Below, piece after piece: positions 42,758-54,652 of a stretch of DNA of 64,000 nt. The translations under genes were made by a program, and so were the position numbers. The stretch's first letter is position 1; every line of letters starts with the position of its first letter. The notes beneath the pieces are model-generated. The model worked only from the letters and a program-made list of their open reading frames with translations. It ran no database searches and was not told where the DNA came from. This stretch comes from Termitomyces sp. T153 (lineage: Eukaryota; Basidiomycota; Agaricomycetes; Agaricales; Lyophyllaceae), in NCBI GenBank assembly GCA_018296165.2, contig JACKQL020000019.1, positions 434,001 through 498,000 on the forward strand, written 5' to 3'.

Positions 42758-44947
42758 CTATGCTCGGGCCACCTTGACTTGAGGAATGTTTACCGACGAC
42801 TTGATAGTCGTGATAGTCGCACCTCCATGAGTCTTCTGTGTCGGGACCGCTGGGGGCTTCCGTCTCTTGGGTGGTGGCGGGGGCGGTGCGGAACGGCGCG
42901 GAGGGTGCTCCTTAACATCCGTGACAGTGTGTAACGACTTTGTCGGGGGGATGAGTTGGTGGTGGTGGTTATGAAAACCTGTATCTACATGGGGTGCTGG
43001 TGGGTGTCTGCTGGAGTAATGCCCATCCATCAGTACGGAGTTGGCTGTACTTTGACGTTTCGGTAGTGAAGGACGGTTGGGGTTCATGGGCGCAGCATGC
43101 GCTACGCCAGAGAGGCTGGTGACGCTTGCGTTGTTGGCGTTGGTACGGAGAAGGTCGTCTACGCCAGGCGAGCGTGGTGGTTTTAATGAATCTGGCCGCC
43201 CTCGAAGGTGTTCGGCACTTCGACTGGCTTTCAGTGTTCTGGTATTACATCGCTGAAGTTGTGCATCAGCTGGTGTACTTTGAAACGCAGTGGCGCTCTT
43301 CATAGCAATCTCGGTTTCAGGAAACGACGGCTTTTCGACGGAAGGACCTTGTTTTGCTTTCATTAGGTTGACACACCAGTCACCGCCGAGACATCGTTCG
43401 ACAAGTCGCTTGGTGGTAGGATTGACGTCTCTGACCTTGGAGTTCGCTACAAGAGATTCAAGGGCATAGACAATTTGTGGACGTTTGTAGGGTATGTCAC
43501 GCAATTGTGTTTTCACGAGAAGAGGATGCATAACACGAAGGTACGTGTGCCGTAGCTATAGTAAGATCAGAAGTCTGGGAAATGTAGATGTTGGGTTCGC
43601 TCACTGATTCACTGTTTTCGTCCAGATCAACAAGTTCGCGGAGAAATACGTCAACCAAAACACAGAGATCATTGGTGTAGAAGTATTCTGATGTTCCTTT
43701 TGTCGTAAAGAGAACATAAAGGAACTTGAGAACCAAAAGCTGCATGCAAAGATCTTCTGGTGTTCGCCCTACAAAAACGGGGCTCGGGACGTGAACTTCA
43801 TAGGGAGTGACACCACACACCTGCACGATTGAGCATGAAGATCATATTCTCCCCGAAGGTTTTGCTCGACCCAAGGCGACGCATAAAGACGCTAAGTACT
43901 CTGTTCTTCGGTTGCGGTTCAGTTGTCGCTTGTTCTATTTGGTCACCGAGAAACGCAACCATGAACTGTTCGTTAAGTGATACCTGGATCATTGTTGGTG
44001 TCAGCGACAGAGACGGGAGCGACCGATAGCTCCTTACAACCAACTTGATCACACTGTAGTTGAAGGTTTCATCGTGCATATGCCGGGTTTGCTCCACAAG
44101 GTCAAGCAGGTAATCAATAAAAGCATCGTCAAAGATACCTAAAGACACAGTCAGTATCCTGGACCTATGTTTTGAGGGTTCCACGCACGTAAATCCTGAA
44201 CAGAAAGTTTCTGCACACGACAAACTTCATACAACAACTGTACTCCCAAACCCCTCAATTTGGCTTCAATAGGGATAGGCACATGTGCCAGTCTGCCCGA
44301 ACTTCCCGTAACTCCAAAGTATGCGTCCTCGATGTCAGGGTCGATCTCCACGAGGATGTGATCCATGAGAAGCGGCAGAAGAGGTTGCCATCGTTTGTGT
44401 GATCGGAAGAAATCGGTTTTCCGGCGCCCATAACATAATAGTACATGGTAGAAAATGAATTGAGCGTGAGGATCCGTTCGCTGATACACTCAAGTTTCAG
44501 AATTATCCAGAAGTACAAACCACGTACAGATTGGAGATCGCGTATCAAAATTTCACACATGCGTTCAGAATGAAACTGAAAGAGTTCCGAGTCCATAAGG
44601 AGTTCGCATGCATGCTCTAGCTGTAAGGGGCTCTGCAAATATTGTTCTAGATGGTTTATTGAGTTTTTCGTGATTTCTGGTCATTACTGATTAGACGACA
44701 AACCATGGTAAGCTGCACATAGTGCTAGAGATCTTCTCAGAGTCGAATCCAGGAGCGAAAGAGTAGGAATATCATTTTGACCGAAATTCAGCATGTCCTC
44801 AAGTTCTGTAGCCAAGTGTTAGAAAGTCCGCGAGATAGACACGAATGACATACCGGACCAAAATTGTTGGGGATTCTCGACGAGATAAGTTATGCCCAGG
44901 TCGTCCTCCATCGTGATTGCGACGACGCCATCGCTGTTGAGCGGCAT
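42758..44947 (-). CDS. ldb17: Ldb17/SPIN90 homologue (actin-patch regulator)
   Basis: Seven exons join in frame to 618 aa: 44947-44854, 44805-44704, 44616-44528, 44480-44189, 44138-43821, 43768-43605, 43555-42758. The conserved SPIN90/Ldb17 leucine-rich domain (formerly DUF2013) includes DLCMQLLVLKFLYVLF, CVLVDVFLRELVDLDENSES and TYLRVMHPLLVKTQL (about 300-375). The C-terminus has a poly-proline motif, APPPPPPKRRKPPAVP (about 575-590), which can bind SH3 proteins. In yeasts Ldb17 times actin assembly at endocytic patches, and SPIN90 relatives activate Arp2/3 to make unbranched filaments. The acceptor of exon 3 (44617-44620) is the least certain junction. The gene stands alone in its island. 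Confidence 0.87.
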
Positions 44948-45227
44948 CCGTAGAGCCGTGATGAAGAAGAGCAAAGTGACGGCTCTTTTGAGTTGATTCT
45001 AAACAAGTCTAAACCCTAACCAGCCAGGCTGGTGTATCCCCTTATAGGCATTTCTCCACAAGAAAAGGACTAGAGAGACTTCAGAGATGCGAGGACGGAT
45101 GAGCTTCTGCTCGGGATACATTTATAATGTAAGGCCTGTCTATGAAAGGGCACAAGATTCATTACTCTTACATCCTCCTCACGGGTGCTCACAATGGCTA
45201 TGAGTATATCTCTAGAGCAGACTATGG
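44948..45227. other. Promoter region of Ldb17
   Basis: CpG-containing sequence upstream of the minus-strand start codon. No TATA box is clear, and no gene is seen. Confidence 0.4.
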
Positions 45228-45438
45228 ACCGTGCGGTGCGGTACCCAATACGGACGCCTGGGCGCGCATGGAATCGAACCATGTTTCACTCCTTCGATCA
45301 GAGGGGCCACACCAGTGGCAAATCGTAGCAAACACTACGAAAACGTCCTGGTTTTCTCTAATAACTTTCTCTGCTTTTTATATTGTAGAGATGCCATGCA
45401 TATAATAAGATGCCTCGGCTCTATCACCGTGCGGTGCG
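45228..45438 (-). repeat. 185-bp segment between 13-bp direct repeats, with a tRNA-like B box
   Basis: ACCGTGCGGTGCG occurs exactly at 45228-45240 and 45426-45438. Between them, the minus strand carries GGTTCGATTCC inside a CATGG..CCATG stem (about 45265-45282), identical to a tRNA T-arm with pol III B box. No complete cloverleaf can be built, because the matching acceptor strand is missing. It could be a tRNA relic or a tRNA-derived retroposon with a target duplication. Confidence 0.4.
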
Positions 45439-45479
45439 ATGTTAATTCGTAGCTGAGCTGACACGCACCATGTTTTGTA

Positions 45480-46055
45480 AGGCCCGGGGAAGCTCCCGAC
45501 AAACCTTGTCCGGAAATTTCCCGAATCTCGGCCTCAAATCCGCTATCTTTGGGGCCTCGAATCCGCAATAACGGACAACATATGCAAAACATGTGTCTTA
45601 GAAGGAAATTCACATTTTTTCATTGTTTCTCCTTTCTGTTCGCTCAACGTTGGCACCAATGTCGTGCAACTATATCTTGAGCCTATCTACGAGATAGCCT
45701 ACCACCTGGAATGCTAATCTTCAGAACATCCTCGCACCCTACTCAAGAGAGCTTGTGTTTTTACCTCATCAGGCATACTGGAAATTACTGAGGTGAGGAT
45801 GATTGGGGCAACAATGTAATTTGTTGTGCTATAACACATGTAACAAGTTGATACGTAAATTTACATTGCAAACCTGTCATACACCTCAATTAAGGGACTC
45901 AGATTGCCTCAAACGCTCAGAATTTTGGTGTCAAAATCTCCAAAATTTCGTCTTGCTGAGCCTCAAATCCACAAAGTTAGGGCTTAGATTTGGCCAAAAT
46001 CTCCCCTCAAATCCACTATTTCGCAGACAAGGTTTCTTGGGAGCTTCCTGGGGCC
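45480..46055. mobile_element. 576-bp TIR element with 9-bp target duplication
   Basis: Flanked by TGTTTTGTA at 45471-45479 and 46056-46064. The ends form inverted repeats (GGCCCGGGGAAGCTCCC against GGCCCCAGGAAGCTCCC) that continue inward through AAACCTTGTC and the CCTCAAATCC motifs. No transposase is encoded. Long inverted repeats with a 9-bp duplication point to a Mutator-like miniature element. It sits at the right edge of the CpG-containing island. Confidence 0.75.
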
Positions 46056-46265
46056 TGTTTTGTAGTTTCCAATGAAGTAAATACACTCAATAATCAATGA
46101 AAATTACAATAAAATAGTTCATTGACATACCATCTGTAACATGAGGCTGCCAAGTATAGCAGATGTTGGGTCACACTGAGTAAGTGTCTCATGGGTGAAC
46201 TGTTGTAAATCCTAGATCACAAAAAAGCTGTCTTTTCTAGCACATTAACTCATATATATATATAT

Positions 46266-46303
46266 GAGCTATGGTCTGTGCCTTTGGCATGGGCCTGTAG
46301 CTC
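46266..46303 (-). repeat. 3' hairpin of the Helitron
   Basis: A stem of about 17 bp (GAGCTATGGTCTGTGCC against GGCATGGGCCTGTAGCTC) with a TTT loop, next to a (TA)n run. Mismatches are again TG/CA changes. The same hairpin occurs alone at 30987-31024. Confidence 0.6.
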
Positions 46304-46309
46304 TTGCTA

Positions 46310-46430
46310 AGTCCCAGACCCAACCTCACTTTGTTTGGTTAGGTCCTTGTTATTCTAACTCAATGTTAAGATCCAGACCCAACCTCACTTTATTCAGTTA
46401 GGTCTTTGTATCTTGTTGACTAAGTGTTCC
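46310..46430 (-). repeat. Helitron subterminal repeats, two units of about 60 bp
   Basis: Two units containing CCAGACCCAACCTCACTTT and a TTAGGTC segment lie just inside the terminal hairpin. Reverse-complement copies form a longer array at 60858-61054, linking the two places. Confidence 0.7.
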
Positions 46431-46634
46431 TTTTCTCTTACAATGAGATTTCATATATAAACCAATCATGTATTGTCCTATTATAATATCAACAAAATAC
46501 TACAATGTCCACTAGCATATTAGAGATACTGAAAATTATAAAAGTTAGTACTAACCAAGGAATAATTTAAAATGTCCCACTTACATTTTTTAACCATTAA
46601 GAATATCTATACTACTCTGTCAGACTATATACAT

Positions 46635-48500
46635 TCAGTGCTGAAGTTTGTGGAAGTTAGCAATTTGTTGCTTGAATCCATCAAAAGTCACACTTACATT
46701 TGTCAACCATTGAGGATTTCTTGATAGACAATATTTGCAGTCTTTCTTGATGTCTTTTCTGGGTTCAAAATGACTTTGATACAATCTCCTAGAAAGTGCA
46801 ATATAAAGTGCAACATAAAGTTGGCCATGTGCAAAAACTCCTGCTTGAAGGTGCAATCCAACATGCTTGACTGATTGACTCTGAGACTTGTTGATTGTCA
46901 TAGCAAAGGCCAATTGAACTGGGAATTGTCTTCTGTGCAATGGAATTGGCAAATCCTCTTCAGAGACATTCATGTCAATTCTTGGAATCAAAACAATTGA
47001 TCCTGCAAACTTGGCATCCCCACTGATGATCCAACATCTGAGAACTCTGGTGCTGATGTGGGTGACAATCATTCTTCTCTCATTGCAAAGTCCTTTAGTC
47101 ATATCCAGATTCCTGAGCAGCATGACAGGAACACTAATCTTCAGGGCCAATTTATCCAAAGGCAAACTGCTCACTCTGAGAGCATTGAGGTATTCCATTG
47201 GATACAATCCAAGGCCATTAGGATTCCCATTGTCAGACATATTAGAGTCTGCACTCTGCAAGATCTTCTCTTCTCCTGGGCATCTCTGCAGAACTTCTGA
47301 ATTGATATCTTCTACATCAGAGTTCTTGCTAGAAAGAATGGTGCAGTCCAGGTAATACTGATTATTTTGATGGTAATCAATATCAGGATAAGTGGAAGAG
47401 ATCAATCCAGTGACAAAATTGTCATCACAATCATAGTTTCTGGAAGTTGTACTGTTTCTCCATGCCCAAGGTTCTTTCCAGCACCAACATCCAATAACCA
47501 AACTGCATGAGCAATGTTATCAAGAGTCTGATCCAATCTCATGTTTTGAACCAAGTAGTGAACTCGAATCTGATCCCAAAGTCTTCCTCTTTTAAGTGAA
47601 GCAGCAATCATCTGCTGCCTGAGTTCTTGTTGGATAACTGGGAGAGTTTGCTGAAAATCTCCTCCAAACACCACAGTTACTCCACCAAAAGGAACATCCT
47701 TTTCCACAATGCCTCTGAACCCTCAATCCACAGAGTCAATGGCATTTTTGTGTTGCATTGGGATTGGTCTGGAGTAAGAGTTGAGACAACTGAATTCCTC
47801 TCTTGATATTGGCAATAGATGTATCCAGAGCAGGAATAGGAATTTTGAACCTTGAATGTGCAGTTCCACCATCCTTCAGCAATAAGCAGCAATCCCAGAT
47901 GATGCTACATATAATATCACATCTCCATTGAACTGAACAGAAGAAGCCAAAGTGTTGCAGACAAATCTTTTGCCACATCTGCCTGCACTGTGAATGAATA
48001 TAATCTTGCCCAAGTTGTTGTCCACAGAGTCCATAACTTTATTGAAGGCCCCCAGTTGTTCACCATTGAACCTGGCCTTGTTTTCATCTACTCTTCTCTT
48101 CAACTCCTCAACATCAGAATCTGTTTCTTCTTGCAACAGTCTATTCCCCAAAATGATTTTATCAGCATCAATGTCAAATCTTTATACAATGGCCAACTTA
48201 CCTGGAATGACATTCCAAACTTGTTGGGGTTCTGGCATGTTGGGAAAGTCTTGAAGAGTCTTGCCAAGATTCTTCAAATGTTTATTGATTAGATGAAGGC
48301 CATAGTCATAGACATTTACATTAGTAAAGAATTTGTCCCTAGACTGCTGGATATTGTCCAATCTGTGTTGAAGATCATCACAAATGGAGTGCTTGAATTC
48401 ATCCCATAGAGCCTCTGGAGTAGTAGGAGCACAGTGGAATAGGATAATGCAAAAGAGCTGTTTGAGAGCTGATCCCAATTGGATTGGAGCAGCTTCAGCA
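46635..48500 (-). pseudogene. Helitron Pif1-like helicase
   Basis: Walker A is decayed (IFIHSAGRCGKRFVCNTLA near 48000). FGGVTVVFGGDFQQTLPVI near 47690-47630 keeps the GGDxxQ motif. ISVPVMLLRNLD near 47150 and FAMTINKSQSQSVKHVGLHL (about 46905-46850) are later helicase motifs, followed by LYVALYIALSR. The coding end is at 46635. It would unwind DNA during rolling-circle transposition. Several frame breaks occur. Confidence 0.85.
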
Positions 48501-48859
48501 AGACATTGCCTCCCTGCTTGTAAGTAGGATAGGTGTGGCCATTGATTGTCCTGAGATCAGCCCATGATGTTGCATTAGTCACAACTGTCAGGAGCATCCT
48601 GAGGTAGAACCTTTCTCCCTATTGGGGTGAAGCAAAGTACATCCTTCCAATAGCTGTTCCTCTTTGCCTCTCCTTCCAAGTTCTTTTAGAAGCATCATAG
48701 ACAAACTTGGTTGGAAAGTTCTGATATGTGGTGTTGTTATTAGGGAATTTGGTATTGGCTTCAAATCAAGCAGTGAGTGCAGTCTTGTCTGCATTAGGCC
48801 TGGCAGCTACCATCTCCAAAGGCTCATTATCCTGAAAGTAGACTTCATGTTGGCCCTCC

Positions 48860-49680
48860 AAATGCACAGGTAATCAATACACAGGAAGATGTTCTCCATG
48901 AATGTTGAATTCAAAGATGTGCCAGCAAGCCTCAGGTGTAGAGGTGTATCTGGCATCCAAGTGTTCCTTGATTTCATCCCTCTGCTCTCCAGCAATCTCC
49001 ATAGTTGTCCTGTCATGGCCTTTTAAATGTACTTGTGAATGTACTTGATGGCTTCCACCAAAGTACAGACATCCACATTGATGTGGCATTTGTACTTGGC
49101 TTCTTGGAACATTTCCCATCTACCATGCACTTGGCATTGGGTTTGGCAGCTCCACATGGACCATGGACCATGTTGGCAGTAACAACCTGATAACAAAGAT
49201 AAGTCACTGAATCCAGGATCTAGACAAAGCCAATACCTGATACAATTGAGGCTGAGTCACTGGATCGAGAATTTGGGCAGAGACAATGGAATTCACATCA
49301 GGTGCATCCTCAATCCTGTGATGACAATGGAAAAAGATTGAGATGTGCATATGTGAAAGTCCTCTCTTTTGGAATTCAATGGTATGAACATAAGCCATAC
49401 AGCTGCCAAACTTGATCTCCTTCACCACAGCATTTTTCTTGAGTTCAAATACTCTGGCAACAATATCAGGTTGATCAGCAGCTGTTTGCTTCTTTCCATT
49501 GACTACAGATTCCTTCAAGAGAGCTTCTTCAATTTCTGATCACTTTGGATTGGCAGTCATGGTCAAGAAGAGATTGGGTTTTCCAAAATTTCTGCAGATA
49601 GCCATAGAGTCCTGGAATAATTTCTGCATCTGTCAATCACTTCCAGTATAGGATGATGGGAGGATGACTTGACAGCTTTG
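48860..49680 (-). pseudogene. Helitron Rep domain and flank
   Basis: The minus frame 49518-49204 reads a conserved AYVHTIEFQKRGLSHMHISI block, whose HMH is the HUH metal-binding motif of the Rep nuclease, and SIVSAQILDP follows. [17 protein letters not shown] (about 49180-49130) is the next conserved cysteine block. A decayed QDSMAICRNFGKPNLFLTMT segment precedes it near 49610-49555. The catalytic tyrosine region is not readable. Confidence 0.8.
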
Positions 49681-49760
49681 TGGGGTGACTTCTTCATCTC
49701 CAGCAGCAGCATCCTAACAGTATTATCATTGCATTGTCAAGCATCTAATGCCATCTACAA

Positions 49761-50229
49761 GGAGTCATCCTTCTTGGAAATGCACAATAGGGGGATAAAA
49801 AGTATATAATGGTGCAGCCTAGTCAGCTGCACAGGGTTCCACAACTTCACATGCACATAGCAGTCAATTTTTCCCTGCAATTGCTGCTGAAGTGATTTAG
49901 GACACCTCAGCATGAAGTACAAGTAGCACTTGGTCTCATCTATGAGATTTATCTCATGGTTGACAGGCCATCAGGCAAATTTCAGGTTTATCTAGGATAA
50001 TTAACTGTGTAGAATAACCTTTTATCCTATGCATCTTTGCATTCCACAAGTATTTAAACTCACTAGGCTCAGATGTCTCATCCTCCATACCCCTTCAATA
50101 TATCTCAGCAGTAGGGGTTGCTTACCCCTTCTTGCCATATCAGGTCAGCAATAACCTGATTCTATTCTGATGGCATACATGGATTATATGCCCACTCAAG
50201 AGTCAGCTTTGGGATTGGTCTGTCTCAAA
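49761..50229. other. Transition between Helitron and gypsy relic H
   Basis: CpG-poor sequence with no readable domain. The 5' end of the Helitron and the broken end of the next relic must lie here. I could not place either. Confidence 0.35.
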
Positions 50230-51459
50230 TTCCTTGCTCCCTCAGATTAGAGGAATCATTTCACCCCTTCTTTCCTGACTGCTGCAATACCTCTACTTTA
50301 GGAAGTAATTGTACAGCTGGTTTTGGTGCTTTTGAGGATTGCATCCTCCATTCTCCCTCTTGAAGAGTACCTTGATACTCTTCCTTCAATACCAGCAAAG
50401 ATGGGTGATCATCAGGCAGGCTTTGAGTTTTCAAAACCATGTCCTCATCTTCTGCATTCCTCATGGTGGCACATCTCACTTCACCAGCTAGTCAAGGCTG
50501 CTCAACATGGCACTTTTCCACCATACAAAACCATTAAAGATAGCCATCCACAACCTCCAGCTCCAATTGGTGAGCTAGAGTAGCTACTTTGTTAATGACC
50601 ACTTGGTCATTCTGAAAGTTAAAGAGGATATTGTGTGGTCTCATGAATGGTGTCCCTACAATCATGTCATAGCAGTTAAAATTAGCAATGTCTACATAGA
50701 CATTGTGGTGTTTGCAGACCTTCATAGTTACCCTGACCCCAAAATTCACTATAGAATGACTTCCAATTGTTCCTAGTTGCAGAGTAATCAGTGTGGCTAG
50801 CAGAGCCACATGTAGCCCAGCCAAATGCACAAAAGATGGTGTGAGGCCTGAGATAGTCTTCCCTAAGTCCCACAGTGTCCATGTCTTGTGGCTATTGACA
50901 TCCACCCAACTGGTAAGACATTCTTTGTCTTGCACAAGCAGAACCAATCAATCCATGGCTTCTTTTAACACCATGATCCAAACCTTATGCATGCAAACCT
51001 TATTAGTAGGTTCTTGAGCTCTACTCTCAGTAGTAGGAACCTCAGTGAGGACAAACAACCCCTCACTATCACTACTCCAAGTGTAATAGTTATTTTTGTA
51101 TGTCTCTAATCCAGCATACTCCTCATTCTTAGCCTGGGTCCTATGGGACTCATCCACATGTTCACCATTGATTTCACTAGGATCATTGTCCTGTACATTG
51201 TTGGCATCTCCCACATCTGAGAGAGAAGCAGTGTGTTCCACTCAAACAAACACATGAGGAGCTGGGTTACCCTGCTCCTTGTATTCTCAGACAAAATGGC
51301 CAGCCTTCCTGCACTTATAACAAGAAGCAGATTGTCCAGCATCTTTGCCTGGTAGGCCAGAGGCTATAGCCAACACATTGTTCACAGTAGGGAGATGCTT
51401 TCTCACTGCTTGCACTGCCTCAGTGGGTTGGATAGGCACTTAGCCCCCACCAGCCCATG
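50230..51459 (-). mobile_element. Ty3/gypsy fragment H: zinc knuckle and protease
   Basis: Minus-strand gag end and protease. SCYKCRKAGHFV near 51335-51300 is a CCHC knuckle whose last Cys is lost. The protease frame 50947-50534 has the active site mutated to DLG (near 50875) but keeps ISGLTPSFVHLA and FNCYDMIVGTPFM. The frame 50479-50261 is the linker after it. The fragment stops where the LTR at 51460 begins. Confidence 0.75.
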
Positions 51460-52090
51460 TGTAAGGGCAACCTCTAGAGGCTGTGGCTCAATCACACAGC
51501 TGGCAAAGGGAGATCCAAAGTCTATTCAGTACTGTACAGTGTCTACAAGTATAACTACACACCTGGCAAAGGAAGATCTAAGAGAACAAGTTTAAGGAGC
51601 TCCCTAGGCCAAATGCTACACTTTGAGGTTTTGGAAGCATGGGACACAACTGTACAGTACAACAGAAAATTCACATGACTTTTTGACAAGTCACATGTAA
51701 GGCTTGCCTGATCTGTGCATGTGACTTGTCAATAAGTTGACCAGTCACATGCTGACCCAACAACAGAAATCCATTGTAAATGGCCTTGATCTTCAGGCCT
51801 GCACCATGTGACCCCAAACAAATATAACAAAAAATAGCCATCAATTAGAAGTACCTGTGACCTGAAGATGGGAGGTCTATGATGAGCAGCAGGCTTGGAA
51901 TAAAGGAAACAATCCAGGAGTCTGATAAGAGGCAGTTGAGAAGGGGCAGCACTTGTCTGAATTACAGACAGAGAACCAGTGCAGCCTGAGGGCTGAAAAC
52001 TAGGACTAGCAGATAGAAAAGCAAAGGAGAATAAGGGAAAATCATGAGGAGGGAGAATGGGACAGAGGGAGAAAGGGACATTTCCTAACA
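51460..52090 (-). repeat. 3' LTR of gypsy element B
   Basis: 631 bp, ends TGTTAGGAAATG and GCCCTTACA on the minus strand, aligned with the A2 LTR at 40889-41453. A polypurine tract (TAGAGGGGGGGTGA, read on the minus strand) directly adjoins its right border, so this is the 3' LTR of a minus-strand element whose body lies to the right. Confidence 0.8.
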
Positions 52091-52393
52091 TCACCCCCCC
52101 CTCTAGCATGCAGTGGGTAAAAAAAAGTTGTGGATTGCTTGGTCATCCACTGAGATGGGGTGAATGCTTCAAATTTCCTTTGTCGCACTGGGGTTCCTGT
52201 GGTAGAAGTCCCAAATCAGGACTGGTGCATGTACATTGGCCTGTAGTTCCCAAGAGATGTACTTAATGCCATATCTCTTTCATTTCATCTTAAACTGTAA
52301 CTTCCCCTGGTATATCCTGCTATCCAAAAATTTCCTCCATCTTATACTTTTCCTCATCATTAGCCAGGATTGGTGGTGGCAGTGCCCTAGGGC
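52091..52393 (-). pseudogene. Element B chromodomain end
   Basis: Polypurine tract, 3' untranslated part and a decayed chromodomain (KYKMEEIFG and a decayed WxGY part on the minus strand near 52355-52255). It is cut at 52393 by the LTR of A3. The rest of B is not in the window. Confidence 0.6.
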
Positions 52394-54652
52394 TGTAAGG
52401 GCAACTTCTGGGGTGGCAGATTGGAGTCATGCAGCTAGCAGAGGGGAATCCAAAGTATATTAGCAGGTCAACAACAATACAATCAGTAATTAATAACCTA
52501 GCAGAGGGGAATCCAAGGAGAATAAGTCTAAGGATTCCTGCTACTTGGCATGGCACATCAGTGGGCAGCAGAGGTGTGAGAACTACTGTACAGAAGGCCA
52601 GAGCTAGTCCTAACCCTAGAACAATGATCAGTGAGGTAACATGGAGAGTTCTGCAGTTCTCTGGAGATTTCTGGGGTTCTGAAACAAGCTCCAGAGACAT
52701 TGAACAAGCTGCAGAGATGCTGGAACAAGTTGCAGAGGTCTCAGCACCCCCTCTCTAGCATGCAGCATCTTGATGTGCAGGGTAGAAAAAGTCTCTAATT
52801 GCTTAGTCTGCCAGCAAAATAGGGTAGATTCCTTGTATAGCATACAGAGTGTCTGGGTGTTTCTTGTGGAACTCCTTGATGAGCCCTGGGGTGTGTATAT
52901 TCTCCTGTGGTTCCCAGGAGATATTCTTGATCCCATAGTTCTTCCACTTCACCTGTCAGGTTCCGCTGACCATGGGGGCTCAGCTACACTGGGCAAGTCC
53001 TTACTAGGTGGACGTGATTCCCTGCACTGACAACCAGGCACTCGGAGGTATTCCAAATACTGGGGACTTGTGAGGACAGCCAGGGAAAATTGATCCAAGC
53101 AAGTCCGGGGAGGTCCAGAGGAGTAGAGGACAAGTTGCGGGGAAGGGGGATGGGCTTGGTGGGGTTCAGGCATAAGTCCATGTGTGAGTATTGTGGTTGC
53201 AGAGGAGGCAGAGGCTATGCAGATGACAGGAGCAGAGCCAGAGTTCTGATGGGGAATCAACAGGGGTTGATGGGGTTCAGAGCTGAGTGTATAGCAGGGT
53301 CCAGGGTTGGTAACAAGTGTCGGAGGTTTGTAATCATAACTGCAGAGTTCGTGAGGACGTTATGGTCGAGAGGACTTGAACACAATAGACAGAATCATAC
53401 AGGACAAGATGGAGTCGAATGAAATGAGACATGGAATGATAACAAAAAGATAACAAAACAGAGACAAGATAAGACCAGGAGACTGAGAATAAGGAAAACA
53501 AGACACGGGACACAAAACATGAGAAGAAACAATCAGGAACACATCAGGAAAGGCCAGTACATATGGAAGTAGGTAATCTCAAGACTAGAGTATGAGGAGC
53601 TACTCTATGTCTTATATACTGACTACTGGAGAGCTTTGGGGACGTTGGCTGTGCTGGCAGGGCTTGGCAGAGCTTGGCGGTGTCGACGGGTGTTGGTTAC
53701 GACCAGAGGGCGGGCCGCGTTGATATGTTGATGGGATCAATTGTGACGCAGTCCATTCCGAGGTTGTCGTGATACCCCAGGGTAAGTCAGGGGAGCCAGG
53801 GTGTCGAGTTGATGACATGTAATGGGGTCAGGCACACCAGGGGAGTGGTCCCAGGGGCTCAGGAGGTCCAGGGGAAGCGCTGGCGGCTGCGGAGAAGACG
53901 TCAGAGTTGGCCAGGGGGCCATCGGAGTTAGCTGAGAATGTGTTGGAGTTAGCCAGAGTAGGCGTAGTGCTGGGGAAGTTCAATGAAGTGTTGGGGGGGG
54001 GGTTCCAGGGGAATGGGGTTTGTTGGGCGGTGTATGGGGCTTCAGGGAACAGGTCGTGACATCACCTTGTATTGTAGTCATTGCTGGAATAAATGACTAT
54101 TCAGGATTTTCTCCACCTTGTACTTCTTGCTGTTGTTGACTACCACCAGGAATGGTGGGGGTGGCAGATGTTGCCCTGGGATAGGATTATTTGGGGCCAG
54201 AGTCAGTTTGACCACATTTAATACTGGATGAAGCTGGCACATCTCCATGGGGAGCTAGAGTTAGTAGGCTAGGGGCCCTACCTGCTATTCCACCATAAAA
54301 AGTCCCAACTGGCAGTGCAACAGCTTTTTTGAGGGCCAGGTAGTTGTAATGTTGGAGGCATCAAGGTAGACTCAATCTTCAGGCTGGTATTTGTGCCCTG
54401 GGGTCCTTCTACAGTCATAGTATTGTCCCATGTTGTCCTTTGCCTTTGCCAGCACTGCTTGGGCCTCCTCCTGTGACTTCTTCATCTGGTCCACAAGTTT
54501 TTTACTGCTTCATTCTCTGAGGGTTGGGCCCAGAGGTGAAAGCCCATGCACAAGTGTTATCCAGGAAGGATGGGGAGAACTGGGTGGAAGCATGAACATG
54601 ATTGTTGTATTGGAACTTGGCATTGGGGAGGAGTTTGTCCCAGTTATCCTAG
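52394..54652 (-). mobile_element. Ty3/gypsy element A3, 3' part only, split by a solo LTR
   Basis: The 3' LTR (52394 to about 52740) aligns with the reversed A1 LTR but lacks its outermost bases next to the polypurine tract. Chromodomain and C-terminal integrase sequence follow to 54652, matching A1 from about 10350 back to 9560. A 1.1-kb solo LTR sits inside the chromodomain. At 54652 it is joined to copia F2. Confidence 0.8.
52954..54061 (-). repeat. Solo LTR 1 (1,108 bp)
   Basis: Ends TGTCACGACC and GGAACCTGACA on the minus strand, flanked by TCACC on both sides (52949-52953 and 54062-54066). A TATATAAG box reads on the minus strand near 53620, which sets the orientation. It still contains many CpG sites, unlike the A3 sequence on both sides. 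No internal region remains, as expected after LTR-LTR recombination. Confidence 0.9.

Larger units (their letters stand above)
46266..49760 (-). mobile_element. Decayed autonomous Helitron (Rep/helicase)
   Basis: On the minus strand a Rep region (about 49640-49000) is followed by a Pif1-like helicase (about 48150-46635) and a 3' region with short tandem repeats and a terminal hairpin (46303-46266). This is the order of a RepHel Helitron, which moves by rolling-circle replication. Stops and lost motifs show it is inactive. No clear CTRR terminus was found after the hairpin, and the 5' end is not defined. Confidence 0.8.

Noticed and set aside
45241..45340. Complete tRNA gene on the minus strand
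   Set aside because: The T-arm and B box are perfect, but no acceptor 5' strand pairs with the 3' strand and the anticodon arm does not fold. Kept only as a tRNA-like segment.
46250..46265. TA dinucleotide run as a target or origin signal
   Set aside because: A simple repeat next to the Helitron hairpin. It could contain the insertion site, but no CTRR end can be assigned.
52984..53422. Open frames of 65-110 codons on both strands inside solo LTR 1, with counterparts in solo LTR 2
   Set aside because: They lie within long terminal repeats, overlap on both strands and show no domain. Their similarity is due to the shared LTR.
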